Source of the DNA: JBCCZC01 sp039188505
GTDB taxonomy: Bacteria; Pseudomonadota; Gammaproteobacteria; Xanthomonadales; SZUA-38
Assembly: GCA_039188505.1 (NCBI GenBank)
Contig: JBCCZC010000050.1
Coordinates: 1 to 21,175, forward strand
Direction: 5' to 3'
DNA: 21,175 nt
Below, in pieces: positions 14,424-21,175 of this stretch. The notes under the pieces were generated by a model. That model saw only the letters and a list, made by a program, of their open reading frames with translations. It ran no database searches and was not told where the DNA came from. Made by a program: the position numbers and the translations under genes. Numbering within the stretch: the stretch's first letter is position 1; each line of letters begins with the position of its first letter.

Positions 14424-16808
14424 ATGGGGCGGAAGATCGTCTTGGCGCTCGGCCTCGCGCTGTCCTGTAGCGCGATTGCAACACCGGTCGGGTTGCCGAC
14501 CTTTGCAACCTTGTCCGGTGATGGGAATGTCGTTGCCTTCGTCACCTCGCCGGATGGTCGCGTCGTCAATGGCAACCTTTACACCTACAACCGTTCCACG
14601 GGCGTCCTTCGTCAGATCAACGTACCGCAGGCCGGCGGCGTTGCTGGGTCAACCGTCGGCGAGACGCCGAGCCTGAGCGTTGACGGGGCAAAGGTCTTCT
14701 TCGAGTCCTGCAACGGCCTTCGGCCCGAAATTTCGTTCGGCGCCCAGAAGAGCTGTGTGCTCGATGTCACAACCGGCACCCTGACCGCCATCGGGCGCAA
14801 CAGCGATGGAGAGCTGCTGTCGGCGAGCCTTCGCGGCACGCTGGCGGCGAACGGCAATCACGTCGCCTTCGGGTCGCTTGGGACGACGACGCCGGACGAT
14901 ACGAACCAGAGCTTCAATGTGGACGGCCTCGTTCGCACGATCGGCACGGGGCCGACCGTTCTGATCAGCAGGGACGAGGCTGGCATCCAGAGCCGCAACA
15001 CGACATCGCGCTTCGACATCAGCGAAGACGGCATCGTTGCGTCGTTCAGTTTCTCGAACGGAGCCGGTGTCGGTTCGTCGATCTTTGTTCGTGACGTTGC
15101 GGGGGCAACCTCCGAACTCGTCTCGGTCGATTCGGCGGGAGATGAAATCGTTGCGTCGCGCACGTTCTTCGGCGATCTCTCGGATGACGGGCGGTACGTC
15201 GTATTCGCGACGGATGGGCGTGGAGTCTTGGAGGACCTCGATAGTCGCCGGGACATCTACCTGCGCGACCGACAACTGGGCAGCACCGAGCTGATCACCC
15301 GCAACACCTCGGGCAATCCCTCCAACGCAGACGCGTTCACGCCGCTCGTGTCGCGCGGCGGACGCTTCGTCGCGTTCAGCTCCGCGGCCAGTGATCTGGT
15401 CAGCGGAGATGTCAACGGCGTCAACGACGTGTTCCTCCGGGACCGGGATTCGAACAGCACGACGCTCGTGTCGGTTGCCAGCGATGGCGCGCCTGCAGTT
15501 GCCGCCAGCGATCTCGCGGGACTCTCGCAGAACGGTCGCTTCGTGCTGTTCCAGTCGAACGCAGCCAACCTCGCACCCGGAGGAGAGCGCTGCATCCCTG
15601 CTGGCGGGGTGTTCTGCAATCTCTACCTGCGGGACACGCTGCTCGGGACCACCGAGCTGATTCCGCCGTCTACGCTAGGCCTCGCCGCGTTTCCGCCGCT
15701 GGCCGGTATCGACGGCGGAGATCGCTTCGGGTCCGCCGTGGCCGTGGACGGTGATCGCATCGCCGTTGGGGTCCCCGAGGACAACGGTGGTGGTCGGGTC
15801 ATCGTCTATCGCGTCGTCGGTGGCACCCCGGTCGTCGAACAGGAGATTCCGGTGCCCGCGGGCTTCACGGCGATCCGGTTCGGCGCGGCCGTCGCGCTGC
15901 GGGGTTCGTTGCTCGCCATCGGGGCTCCGGGTTCGAGTGGCGCCAAGGGCGCCTCTCTACAGGCCGCCCTGTATGAACGCGTCAACGACGACTGGCGCAT
16001 CAAGCAGCCGCTCGCGTCGTCCGGCGGCAACGTCGACGACGGCTTCGGAACCGCGGTGTCGATCGACGGCTCGGTGATTGCCGTTGGCGCCCCGGGAGAC
16101 GCCGAAGGTGAAGCCCAGGGATCCGGTGCGGTGTATCTCTTCGACTTCGAAGGCTCGCTTGCGGACAAGGCGAAGATGCCGACACCCGTGGCCGGGGCGG
16201 CTCTGGGAACAGCGCTTGCGGCCGACGGCGGTCGGCTGGCGGTGGGCGCTCCAGGGAGCGCGATTGCCAGTGCCTTCGCCGGCAGCGTCGAGCTCTATGA
16301 CATCATCAGCGGCAATCTCGCGCCCCTGGGTACCGCGAGCAGCGACGGGGCCAGCAGCGGCGACGCCTTCGGCGCATCGATTGCGATCGAGGGGAATCGC
16401 ATGGCCGTCGGTGCCCCTGGCGACGACGGCTTCGGCACCGACCAGGGGCTTGTGTACGTGTTCAGTGTCGACGGCGACCTGCGGACCGAAACGCGGACCT
16501 TGAATCCGCCGGGAGCGTTGAATAACGGCGCTTTCGGTGCGGCCTTGGCTTTTAGCGGCGCCGAACTGATCGTCGGCGCGCCGGGCGCAAACAATGGCGC
16601 CGGACAGACGGGCGCTGCGTATCGCTTCAACGAGGACTTCGTCGTCGTCGGCCAGCTCATTCCGGAACCCGGTCAGAGCGAATTTGGCGCCGCAGTGGCC
16701 GCGGGTCCGGACCTGATCGTCGTCGGCGCGCCCGGCAGCAATAGCGACGCAGGCTCCGCCTCCGTGCGGCGCGACGTGGACCTCCTGTTCCGCGCGGGGT
16801 TCGAGTAG
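14424..16808 (+). CDS. Secreted double beta-propeller protein (PD40-like then FG-GAP-like repeats)
   Basis: This is a 794-residue exported protein with a signal peptide at 1-20 (MGRKIVLALGLALSCSAIA). Residues about 26-416 contain seven TolB/PD40-like units, each with a [LV]S-x-[DN]G-x-x-V-x-F core and, in several, a D-[IV]-[YF]-L-R-D strand (for example LSDDGRYVVF, DIYLRD, LVSVASDG). Residues about 430-780 contain seven FG-GAP/integrin-alpha-like units with FG-[AST]-A-[VL]-[AS] and [IL][AI]VGAPG cores. Seven plus seven suggests two complete propellers in tandem. The chain ends LLFRAGFE, resembling the end of the CSLREA protein. No catalytic residues stand out; an adhesion or extracellular binding role is an inference. 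Start ATG 14424 has GGGGGA nine bases upstream. It converges with the sulfatase. Confidence 0.85.
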   Translation: MGRKIVLALGLALSCSAIATPVGLPTFATLSGDGNVVAFVTSPDGRVVNGNLYTYNRSTGVLRQINVPQAGGVAGSTVGETPSLSVDGAKVFFESCNGLRPEISFGAQKSCVLDVTTGTLTAIGRNSDGELLSASLRGTLAANGNHVAFGSLGTTTPDDTNQSFNVDGLVRTIGTGPTVLISRDEAGIQSRNTTSRFDISEDGIVASFSFSNGAGVGSSIFVRDVAGATSELVSVDSAGDEIVASRTFFGDLSDDGRYVVFATDGRGVLEDLDSRRDIYLRDRQLGSTELITRNTSGNPSNADAFTPLVSRGGRFVAFSSAASDLVSGDVNGVNDVFLRDRDSNSTTLVSVASDGAPAVAASDLAGLSQNGRFVLFQSNAANLAPGGERCIPAGGVFCNLYLRDTLLGTTELIPPSTLGLAAFPPLAGIDGGDRFGSAVAVDGDRIAVGVPEDNGGGRVIVYRVVGGTPVVEQEIPVPAGFTAIRFGAAVALRGSLLAIGAPGSSGAKGASLQAALYERVNDDWRIKQPLASSGGNVDDGFGTAVSIDGSVIAVGAPGDAEGEAQGSGAVYLFDFEGSLADKAKMPTPVAGAALGTALAADGGRLAVGAPGSAIASAFAGSVELYDIISGNLAPLGTASSDGASSGDAFGASIAIEGNRMAVGAPGDDGFGTDQGLVYVFSVDGDLRTETRTLNPPGALNNGAFGAALAFSGAELIVGAPGANNGAGQTGAAYRFNEDFVVVGQLIPEPGQSEFGAAVAAGPDLIVVGAPGSNSDAGSASVRRDVDLLFRAGFE

Positions 16809-16866
16809 CCCAAGCGGCTCTGGCATCGCGTCACGCCGCGGCATACCTTGCGGCGCAGCCCGCAGC

Positions 16867-16898
16867 GCAGAATTCTGCCTCCGAATCGACCGATTCGG
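16867..16898. terminator. Perfect palindrome plus adjacent stem-loop between convergent genes
   Basis: GCAGAATTCTGC (16867-16878) is a perfect 12-base palindrome. Two bases later CCGAATCG-AC-CGATTCGG (16881-16898) is a perfect inverted repeat that folds as a seven-base-pair stem with tetraloop GACC. A third arm pair, CGCCGC/GCGGCG, lies at 16834-16855. They sit between the stops at 16808 and 17008, where a bidirectional terminator is expected. No long T tract accompanies them. Confidence 0.4.
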
Positions 16899-17007
16899 AA
16901 ACGGTTGGCGTAGGCGGACGCGGACGCAGGCCGTCCTGATCCGCCGCAAGTGGATTTCTCGACCGCCGCGCTAAGCTGCGACACCTCCCGGAGGGCTTGA
17001 CTCCGAT

Positions 17008-19376
17008 CTACTCGGGAACGTCGAAGACCACTTGCTTGATGGTGCCGGAAAACGCAAAGGGTGCCCGGTCGTAGTAGCCCTTGGAAACGGTCCCACCAAG
17101 GTCCATGCCGATATCCAGGGTTTCAGTAGCCGAGTGCCGGAAGGGCACAACGTTGGGGATCGGGCCCGAAGCGACGCTGTCGCCGTTGAGATAAAGGGAT
17201 GCGGCGCCTCCGGCAGCCGGGTTGTCCGGTCCCTTTGGCCCCTGTTCATACACTAACGTCAGGCGATGCTCGCCCGGACCGATCTTCCCTGGCGCAGCGA
17301 TCTTGTAGCGTTGCTTGCCGAAGAAGTTGTACTCGTAAATCGGCACGCTGTCCTCGAGGTAGATGGCGTAGCCAGCCGCGGGTCCCCCGTTGGCAACGAG
17401 CACTCCACTGGCCCCGCCATCTGGAACCTCGAAATCGACCGTGATCGAGTGGTTGCGCTGGTAGGCTGGCGGGGCGCTGCCCTCGGGAACCCGTACAGTG
17501 CCCGGCAGGTAGGTGAAGCTGGTCCTGCCTCGCGTAACCGACGGTCGCTGGCCATTCAGCACGCGCTCGGCAAAACGATCATCCAACGGATAGACGCCGA
17601 ACTTCTGGGCCTCTTCGTCGAATAGAGCCTGCATCTCAGCCAATTTTTCGGGATGCTTGGCCGCGAGATCGACCGCTTGGCTGAAGTCCTCCTCGATATT
17701 GTAGAGTTCCCAGATATCGTTCTCGAAGCCGACCGACCCTGACAGAATCCAGGGCTCACCGTGAAACGAGGCGGCAATCCAACCCTCGTGATAGATCGCG
17801 CGGTGGCCGCCTGTTTCGAAGTATTGAGTCGTGCGCGTGGATGGGGCTTCGGCGTCTGCAAAGGCGTAGGTCATGCTGACGCCGGCCACCGGAAGCTGCT
17901 CAACGCCATTGACCTCATTGGGTATCGGGACGCCGATGGCATCAAGGATGGTCGGCATGACGTCGATGACGTGGTGAAACTGCGTGCGCATCTCGGCCCG
18001 TGCCTTGATTTTCTCCGGCCAGCTCACGATCAGGCCGTTGCGGGTTCCACCGAGGTGCGAGGGCACGCGCTTCATCCACTGGAATGGTGAGGAACCAGCC
18101 CACGCCCAACCCACCGGAAAGTGGTTCTCATGCAGTGGGCCGCCGAGCTCGTGCATCAACGGCAGCTGGTTCTCGACGGAGTCCGGGATGCCGTTCTGCG
18201 TCATCACGTTGTTGAGCGTGCCGGTCACACTGCCCTCGGCACTTGGGCCATTGTCTCCGGTCACGTAGACAATCAGCGTATTGTCGCCATCGGGCAGCGA
18301 GCGGACCTTGTCGATCAGCCGCCCGATCTCATGATCGGTCTGCGCCAGGAATCCGGCGAATACCTCCTGATGCCTTGCATAAAGCCGCTTGGCATCGGCG
18401 CTCAGCGAACTCCATGCCTCGATCGAATCCGGCCTCGGTGTCAGAACGGTGTTCTCGGGAACGATACCCAGGCGCTTCTGCCGCTGAATCGTCTCCTCAC
18501 GGACAACGTCCCATCCCTGATCGAACTGGCCCGAGAACTTCTCGATCCAGTCCTCGCTGACATGCAGCGGTGCATGAACCGCCCCGGGCGCGAAGTACAG
18601 CAGGAATGGCTTGTCTGGCGAAATCGAGTTCTGGCGGTCGATCCAGGAGATCGCATCGTCAACGAGATCCGTTGTCAGGTGATAGCCGTCCTCCGGCCTT
18701 TTCGGCGCTCAACCGGCGTGGTGTTGCGAAATAGCTGAGGCTCAAACTGACTCGTTTCACCGCCTTGGAATCCGTACCAGTACTCGAAACCAAGTCCGGT
18801 CGGCCAACGCTCGAATGGCCCGATCGGCGACGTTTCCCAGTCGGGTGTGTTGTGCCATTTGCCAAAGGCCGAGGTCGAGTAGCCGTGGAGCTTCAGGATC
18901 TCGGCGATCGACGCGGTCGAGCGCGGCCAAATGCTGTTGTAGCCCGAAAAACCGGTAGACAGCTCTGTGATCGTCCCGAAGCCATTCTGGTGGTGGTTGC
19001 GACCAGTCAGAAGCGCCGCCCGCGTCGGCGAACAGATCGCGGTGGTGTGGAATTGGTTGAACTTGACGCCCGCATTCGCGAGCTCATCCATATTCGGCGT
19101 GGGAACAGGCCCGCCGAAAGTGCCGGCCTGACCGAATCCGAGGTCGTCGAGCAGGATGATGACAACATTGGGCGCCGCATCTGGCGCCTTGACCGGCTGG
19201 GGGAAGTCCTGTTCGGAATCCTCGTAGGACCTGCGGATCACACCCTTGAAAGGCGCCTCGGGGATCGGGAGGACCGTCCCATCGCGTGGCGCCTCCTTGG
19301 CGGTCCCCAGACCGCAAGTCAGGAGCAACGCGGCCGCTGAGAACGCGAGAACAGCATTCCATGATTGACGATCCAT
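17008..19376 (-). pseudogene. Type I arylsulfatase, split by a single -1 frame change
   Basis: The minus strand encodes an exported sulfatase in two frames that join at about 18699-18710. Part one (from ATG 19376, 224 residues to the break) has a signal peptide, the metal-site pair D77-D78 (LLDDLGFG), the formylglycine motif C115-SPTR with LLTGR after it, and K173/H175 (FGKWHN). Part two (566 residues) continues the family sequence immediately: PKRPEDGYHLTTDL, FAPGAVHAPLHV, TGDNGP, HLGGTRNG, then a C-terminal beta-sandwich-like region ending FDVPE. Restored length is about 790 residues, normal for AtsB/AtsD-type sulfatases, which hydrolyse sulfate esters after Cys-to-formylglycine conversion. 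Part two has no ATG, GTG or TTG before the Val of YVTGDNG, so it cannot be an independent gene of full length. The cause may be a mutation, a sequencing error or, less likely, programmed frameshifting. ATG 19376 has AAGGAG ten bases upstream; GTG 19385 is too close to it. Confidence 0.85.
18699..18710 (-). other. Frame-change site in the sulfatase (run of four A)
   Basis: The minus strand reads GAG CGC CGA AAA GGC in the upstream frame and GCG CCG AAA AGG CCG GAG in the downstream frame. Adding one base after GAG would restore the usual family wording (PVE-x-PKRPEDGYH). A tRNA-Lys slipping back one base on AAAA would also join the frames (…RRK|RPEDGYH). Confidence 0.75.
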
Positions 19377-19581
19377 ATCGATCACTCTCCTTGTCCACCT
19401 CTTGACCCTAGCACGCGCGGTGCGGGTTCAGAAGTCAGACTAGAAGCTCGACCAGGCGGGCGATTGCGGGTTTCTAAGCTGCTCTTCCCTTATCCCCGCC
19501 GAAGGGTCGCCCTACAGCATCCGACCTGGATGGCCCCGGTGCCGGAGAGAAGAGAACCAATAGGGCAATTGGACGTTCGGA

Positions 19582-19602
19582 GGCGGGCGTGTGCTCGCCG
19601 CC
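19582..19602 (-). terminator. Hairpin downstream of the cupin gene
   Basis: GGCGG (19582-19586) pairs with CCGCC at the right arm (CGCCGCC, 19596-19602), extended by CG/CG with one bulge. It lies 31 bases beyond the cupin stop. No T run follows on the minus strand. Another short inverted repeat, CCAAT/ATTGG, lies at 19557-19572. The rest of 19377-19632, which must contain the sulfatase promoter, shows no clear -35/-10. Confidence 0.25.
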
Positions 19603-19632
19603 GTTGTTGGTGGTCAATCGAGCCCAGCAGGA

Positions 19633-20151
19633 TCATGCGCTGTCCTTGGGGCAGACGAAGTCGACGGGTTCCATGATCTGGAGGTCGCCTACATCCACAT
19701 AGTGCATTGCGCCGTTGGTCCAGAACCCCTTCTTGTTCAGCGTGGGAAAGTGCACCACATCCGTGGCGGTACGCTCACCACCCATGAGATAAACAAGATC
19801 GGATGTGCCGTCATTTCTGAGCTGATGCGCTGAGCCGTCGGTCGGGAATCCCACGAAATCCCCGGTGCTCACCGCCGTCTCCTCGCCGTCGATGACCAAG
19901 ACACCGGTGCCGGAAAGCACGAAGACGAACTCCTCCTGCGCGGTATGCGCATGCGGCAGGAAGCTCTGGTTCCCGGGTGCCAGCGAGGCAATGCTCAGGC
20001 CCAACCTTGATAATCCGACACGTTCGGACAGCGGGAGCAGTTGCATGCGCGTGTTCTCGGCAAGTGGATGAGAGATCGCGACCTGTTCTTCATCCGTTTG
20101 CGCGGCCGTTCTGACGACGTACCTGTCGATGCTTCGTCCTTCATCATTCAT
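19633..20151 (-). CDS. Small cupin-domain protein
   Basis: This is a 172-residue protein with a single conserved cupin barrel. Motif 1 is GNQSFLPHAHTAQEEFVFVLSG (split here as GNQSFLPHAH, then TAQEEFVFVLSG), with metal ligands H67, H69 and E73 or E74. Motif 2 is GDFVGFPTDGSAHQLRN with H109. No signal peptide is seen. Such single-domain cupins are metal-binding enzymes or sensors with varied functions; the substrate is not readable here. The start at ATG 20151 is supported by AGAGGGG seven bases upstream and by a promoter whose predicted transcription start is near 20184. A start at 20334 would add 61 residues encoded across that promoter. It lies 257 bases upstream of the sulfatase on the same strand and is divergent from the molybdoenzyme genes. 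Confidence 0.87.
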   Translation of the reverse strand: MNDEGRSIDRYVVRTAAQTDEEQVAISHPLAENTRMQLLPLSERVGLSRLGLSIASLAPGNQSFLPHAHTAQEEFVFVLSGTGVLVIDGEETAVSTGDFVGFPTDGSAHQLRNDGTSDLVYLMGGERTATDVVHFPTLNKKGFWTNGAMHYVDVGDLQIMEPVDFVCPKDSA

Positions 20152-20190
20152 CTCAGCACCCCTCTGGCTCTGTCGAATCTCCGAGCGATG

Positions 20191-20220
20191 ATTATGACTT
20201 CCGCGATCACATCGAGTCAG
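20191..20220 (-). promoter_or_regulatory. Sigma70-type promoter of the cupin gene
   Basis: On the minus strand a -35 CTGACT (20215-20220, four of six matches) and a -10 CATAAT (20191-20196, five of six) are separated by 18 bases. The predicted start of transcription near 20184 gives a leader of about 33 bases to ATG 20151. Confidence 0.5.
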
Positions 20221-20235
20221 GCATCGGATCGCGGA
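20200..20235. promoter_or_regulatory. 9-base inverted repeat straddling the cupin -35 (operator candidate)
   Basis: TCCGCGATC (20200-20208) and GATCGCGGA (20227-20235) are perfectly complementary arms 18 bases apart, centred on the -35 hexamer at 20215-20220. Half-sites in this position suit a dimeric repressor that blocks RNA polymerase. No regulator gene is next to it in this window. Confidence 0.45.
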
Positions 20236-20502
20236 TTGCTGAGGAAATCCATCGAGGATCGTGGACGTCTCTTGGATCAACCTGGGCTGTTCGAGGATTG
20301 GCTCAACGACCGCCCGCCGCCCTGGCTTGAGCATTCCTGAACATCGCCTTAGTTATTTTCGTTCGTAGGGTTGATGCGAGTGATGGATGATTGGGCGATG
20401 ACTGGTCCGTTGCCGGCCGTCGCTTCGCGGCAGCCATCCGGGCGAACCGGGCGGTAGCGGACCCGAGAGAGCCTTGTTCACCAGGACGGAGAACAGCACC
20501 TC

Positions 20503-20961
20503 ATGATCAGCTTCACACTGAATGGCAGTCCGGTTGAGACCGATGCCGACCCCGAGACGCTGCTGCTCGTATTCCTCCGGGAAGAACTGGGATTGACCGG
20601 CACGAAATACGGCTGCGGGGCCGCCCAGTGCGGCGCGTGCATGGTCCACATGAACGGCGCATCGATGTTCTCCTGCCAGCTGACGCTGGCGACCGTGCGG
20701 GGGCTGGACATCAAGACGATCGAAGGCCTGAGCGAGAACGACGACCATCCGCTGCAAAAGGCCTGGGTTGCGCAACAGGTGCCTCAGTGCGGCTACTGCC
20801 AGTCCGGCCAGATCATGCGCGCCGCTGCGCTCCTGGACATGAATCCCACCCCGACCGAGGGCGAGATCCGCAGCTGGATGAGCTCGAACCTGTGCCGCTG
20901 CAGCACCTACAACCGCATCGTCAAGGCGGTGCGGCGGGCCTCCGAGGAGATGTCCTCGTGA
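20503..20961 (+). CDS. 2Fe-2S small subunit of an isoquinoline 1-oxidoreductase / xanthine dehydrogenase-family molybdoenzyme
   Basis: This is a 152-residue electron-transfer subunit. The N-terminal plant-type ferredoxin domain binds one 2Fe-2S cluster through C38, C43, C46 and C58 (GCGAAQCGAC). The C-terminal helical domain binds the second through C96, C99, C131 and C133 (CGYC; LCRC). All eight ligands are present and the length is standard for the family. It passes electrons from the molybdenum subunit encoded immediately downstream, with a one-base overlap of stop and start (TGATG at 20959-20963). Such enzymes hydroxylate N-heterocycles or oxidise aldehydes. The IorA assignment fits the two-subunit gene order without a separate FAD subunit in view, but the substrate is unknown. 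It starts at ATG 20503 with GGAG 11 bases upstream. Confidence 0.93.
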   Translation: MISFTLNGSPVETDADPETLLLVFLREELGLTGTKYGCGAAQCGACMVHMNGASMFSCQLTLATVRGLDIKTIEGLSENDDHPLQKAWVAQQVPQCGYCQSGQIMRAAALLDMNPTPTEGEIRSWMSSNLCRCSTYNRIVKAVRRASEEMSS

Positions 20962-21175
20962 TGGCCTCGGACGGTATCTCGAGGCGTCTGTTCCTCAAGG
21001 CTGGCTCGGCGTCCGCGGTGCTGCTCGCGACGGGCGGTTTCCGCCTCAATGCCTACGCCAGCGAAGCCGACGACAGCGCCTTTGCCGGCTGGGTGCAGGT
21101 GAATCCCGACAACACGGTCGAGATCCTGTTTCCCTCGACCGAGATGGGGCAGGGCAGTGAAACCGGGCTGCCGCA
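20961..21175 (+). CDS. Start of a Tat-exported molybdopterin large subunit (IorB-like), cut by the window end
   Basis: The first 71 residues are visible. A twin-arginine signal SRRLFLKAG (7-15), followed by a hydrophobic stretch to about residue 25, indicates export of the folded, cofactor-loaded enzyme. After the likely cleavage region (NAYASEA) comes the start of the mature aldehyde-oxidase-like domain, with VQVNPDNTVEIL and PSTEMGQGSETGLP. The EMGQG phrase is typical of the N-terminal segment of IorB-type large subunits. Translation is coupled to the 2Fe-2S subunit, and GAGGAG lies 11 bases before ATG 20961. In this family the small subunit is carried across with the large one. The rest of the gene lies outside the window. 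Confidence 0.9.
   Translation, partial: MASDGISRRLFLKAGSASAVLLATGGFRLNAYASEADDSAFAGWVQVNPDNTVEILFPSTEMGQGSETGLP

Larger units (their letters stand above)
20152..20502. other. 351-base divergent intergenic region between cupin and 2Fe-2S subunit genes
   Basis: It contains the cupin promoter and its inverted repeat (20191-20235). The right part, 20236-20502, should carry the promoter of the molybdoenzyme genes, but no convincing -35/-10 or sigma54 pair was found. A small AT-richer patch, TTAGTTATTTTC, lies near 20349. A plus-strand frame ending at 20340 (…PPPWLEHS) has no ribosome site and crosses the cupin promoter, so it is not called as a gene. Confidence 0.4.

Noticed and set aside
15957..16949. 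Minus-strand 330-codon open frame opposite the propeller gene
   Set aside because: It is antisense to a clear repeat protein, low-complexity Arg/Gly/Ala translation, and has no ribosome site.
20041..20340. Plus-strand 99-codon frame overlapping the cupin start region
   Set aside because: It begins inside the cupin gene on the other strand, crosses its promoter, and has no Shine-Dalgarno or recognisable fold.
20341..20502. Sigma70 or sigma54 promoter for the molybdoenzyme genes
   Set aside because: TTGAGC and TTAGTTATTTT lie near each other, but no spacing gives an acceptable -35/-10 pair, and the TGGC/TGC spacing for sigma54 is wrong.
1..21175. CRISPR arrays, insertion sequences, integrases, tRNA or rRNA genes
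   Set aside because: No regularly spaced repeats, transposase or recombinase motifs, or cloverleaf and rRNA-like sequence were seen on either strand.

Overview
The window looks like chromosomal DNA of a GC-rich gammaproteobacterium. Three things suggest a Lysobacterales/Chromatiales-type (for example Wenzhouxiangella-like) background: strong GC bias at third codon positions, close E. coli-type homologues (CpxR/CpxA, GltS, YqhD), and many secreted proteins of an environmental-gammaproteobacterial style (a CSLREA beta-helix protein, FG-GAP propellers, C-termini ending in GFE). The lineage is an inference from protein style, since no rRNA or tRNA is present. I see no insertion sequence, integrase, CRISPR array or RNA gene.

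Layout. (1) 1-1357: a possible gene tail, then a minus-strand secreted protein of unknown function ending in a Cys-paired 'GIWFDP' domain. (2) 1615-4916: a plus-strand run of four tightly spaced genes: Spy/CpxP-like periplasmic protein, membrane fatty-acid-hydroxylase/sterol-desaturase-family enzyme, CpxR-like regulator and CpxA-like kinase. It reads as an envelope-stress operon with a lipid-modifying enzyme inside it. (3) 5233-7773: an 846-residue secreted fusion on the minus strand: signal peptide, GIWFDP-type domain, unknown domain, second GIWFDP-type domain, then a complete DhlA-like haloalkane dehalogenase domain. (4) 8079-9389: GltS sodium/glutamate symporter, minus. (5) 9583-11037: secreted CSLREA/beta-helix protein, plus. 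(6) 11088-11978: VKOR-thioredoxin fusion for disulfide formation, minus. (7) 12236-14245: a tandem SpoIIAA-like protein, then a YqhD-type NADPH aldehyde reductase. (8) 14424-16808: a secreted protein that reads as two consecutive seven-bladed beta-propellers. (9) 17008-19376: a type I arylsulfatase interrupted by a single -1 frame change at a run of four A. (10) 19633-20151: a small cupin with a recognisable promoter and overlapping inverted repeat. (11) 20503-21175: the start of an isoquinoline-1-oxidoreductase-like molybdenum hydroxylase operon (2Fe-2S subunit, then a Tat-exported large subunit cut by the window end).

Most gene products act outside the cytoplasm: envelope stress sensing, disulfide formation, sulfatase, secreted dehalogenase, periplasmic molybdoenzyme and surface propeller/helix proteins. 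The strongest candidates for something undescribed are the exported dehalogenase fusion with its repeated Cys-paired domain (three copies in two genes), the cpx operon carrying a fatty acid hydroxylase, and the double propeller protein. Gene starts were chosen from Shine-Dalgarno position and signal-peptide fit. Regulatory calls are pattern-based and weaker than the gene calls.
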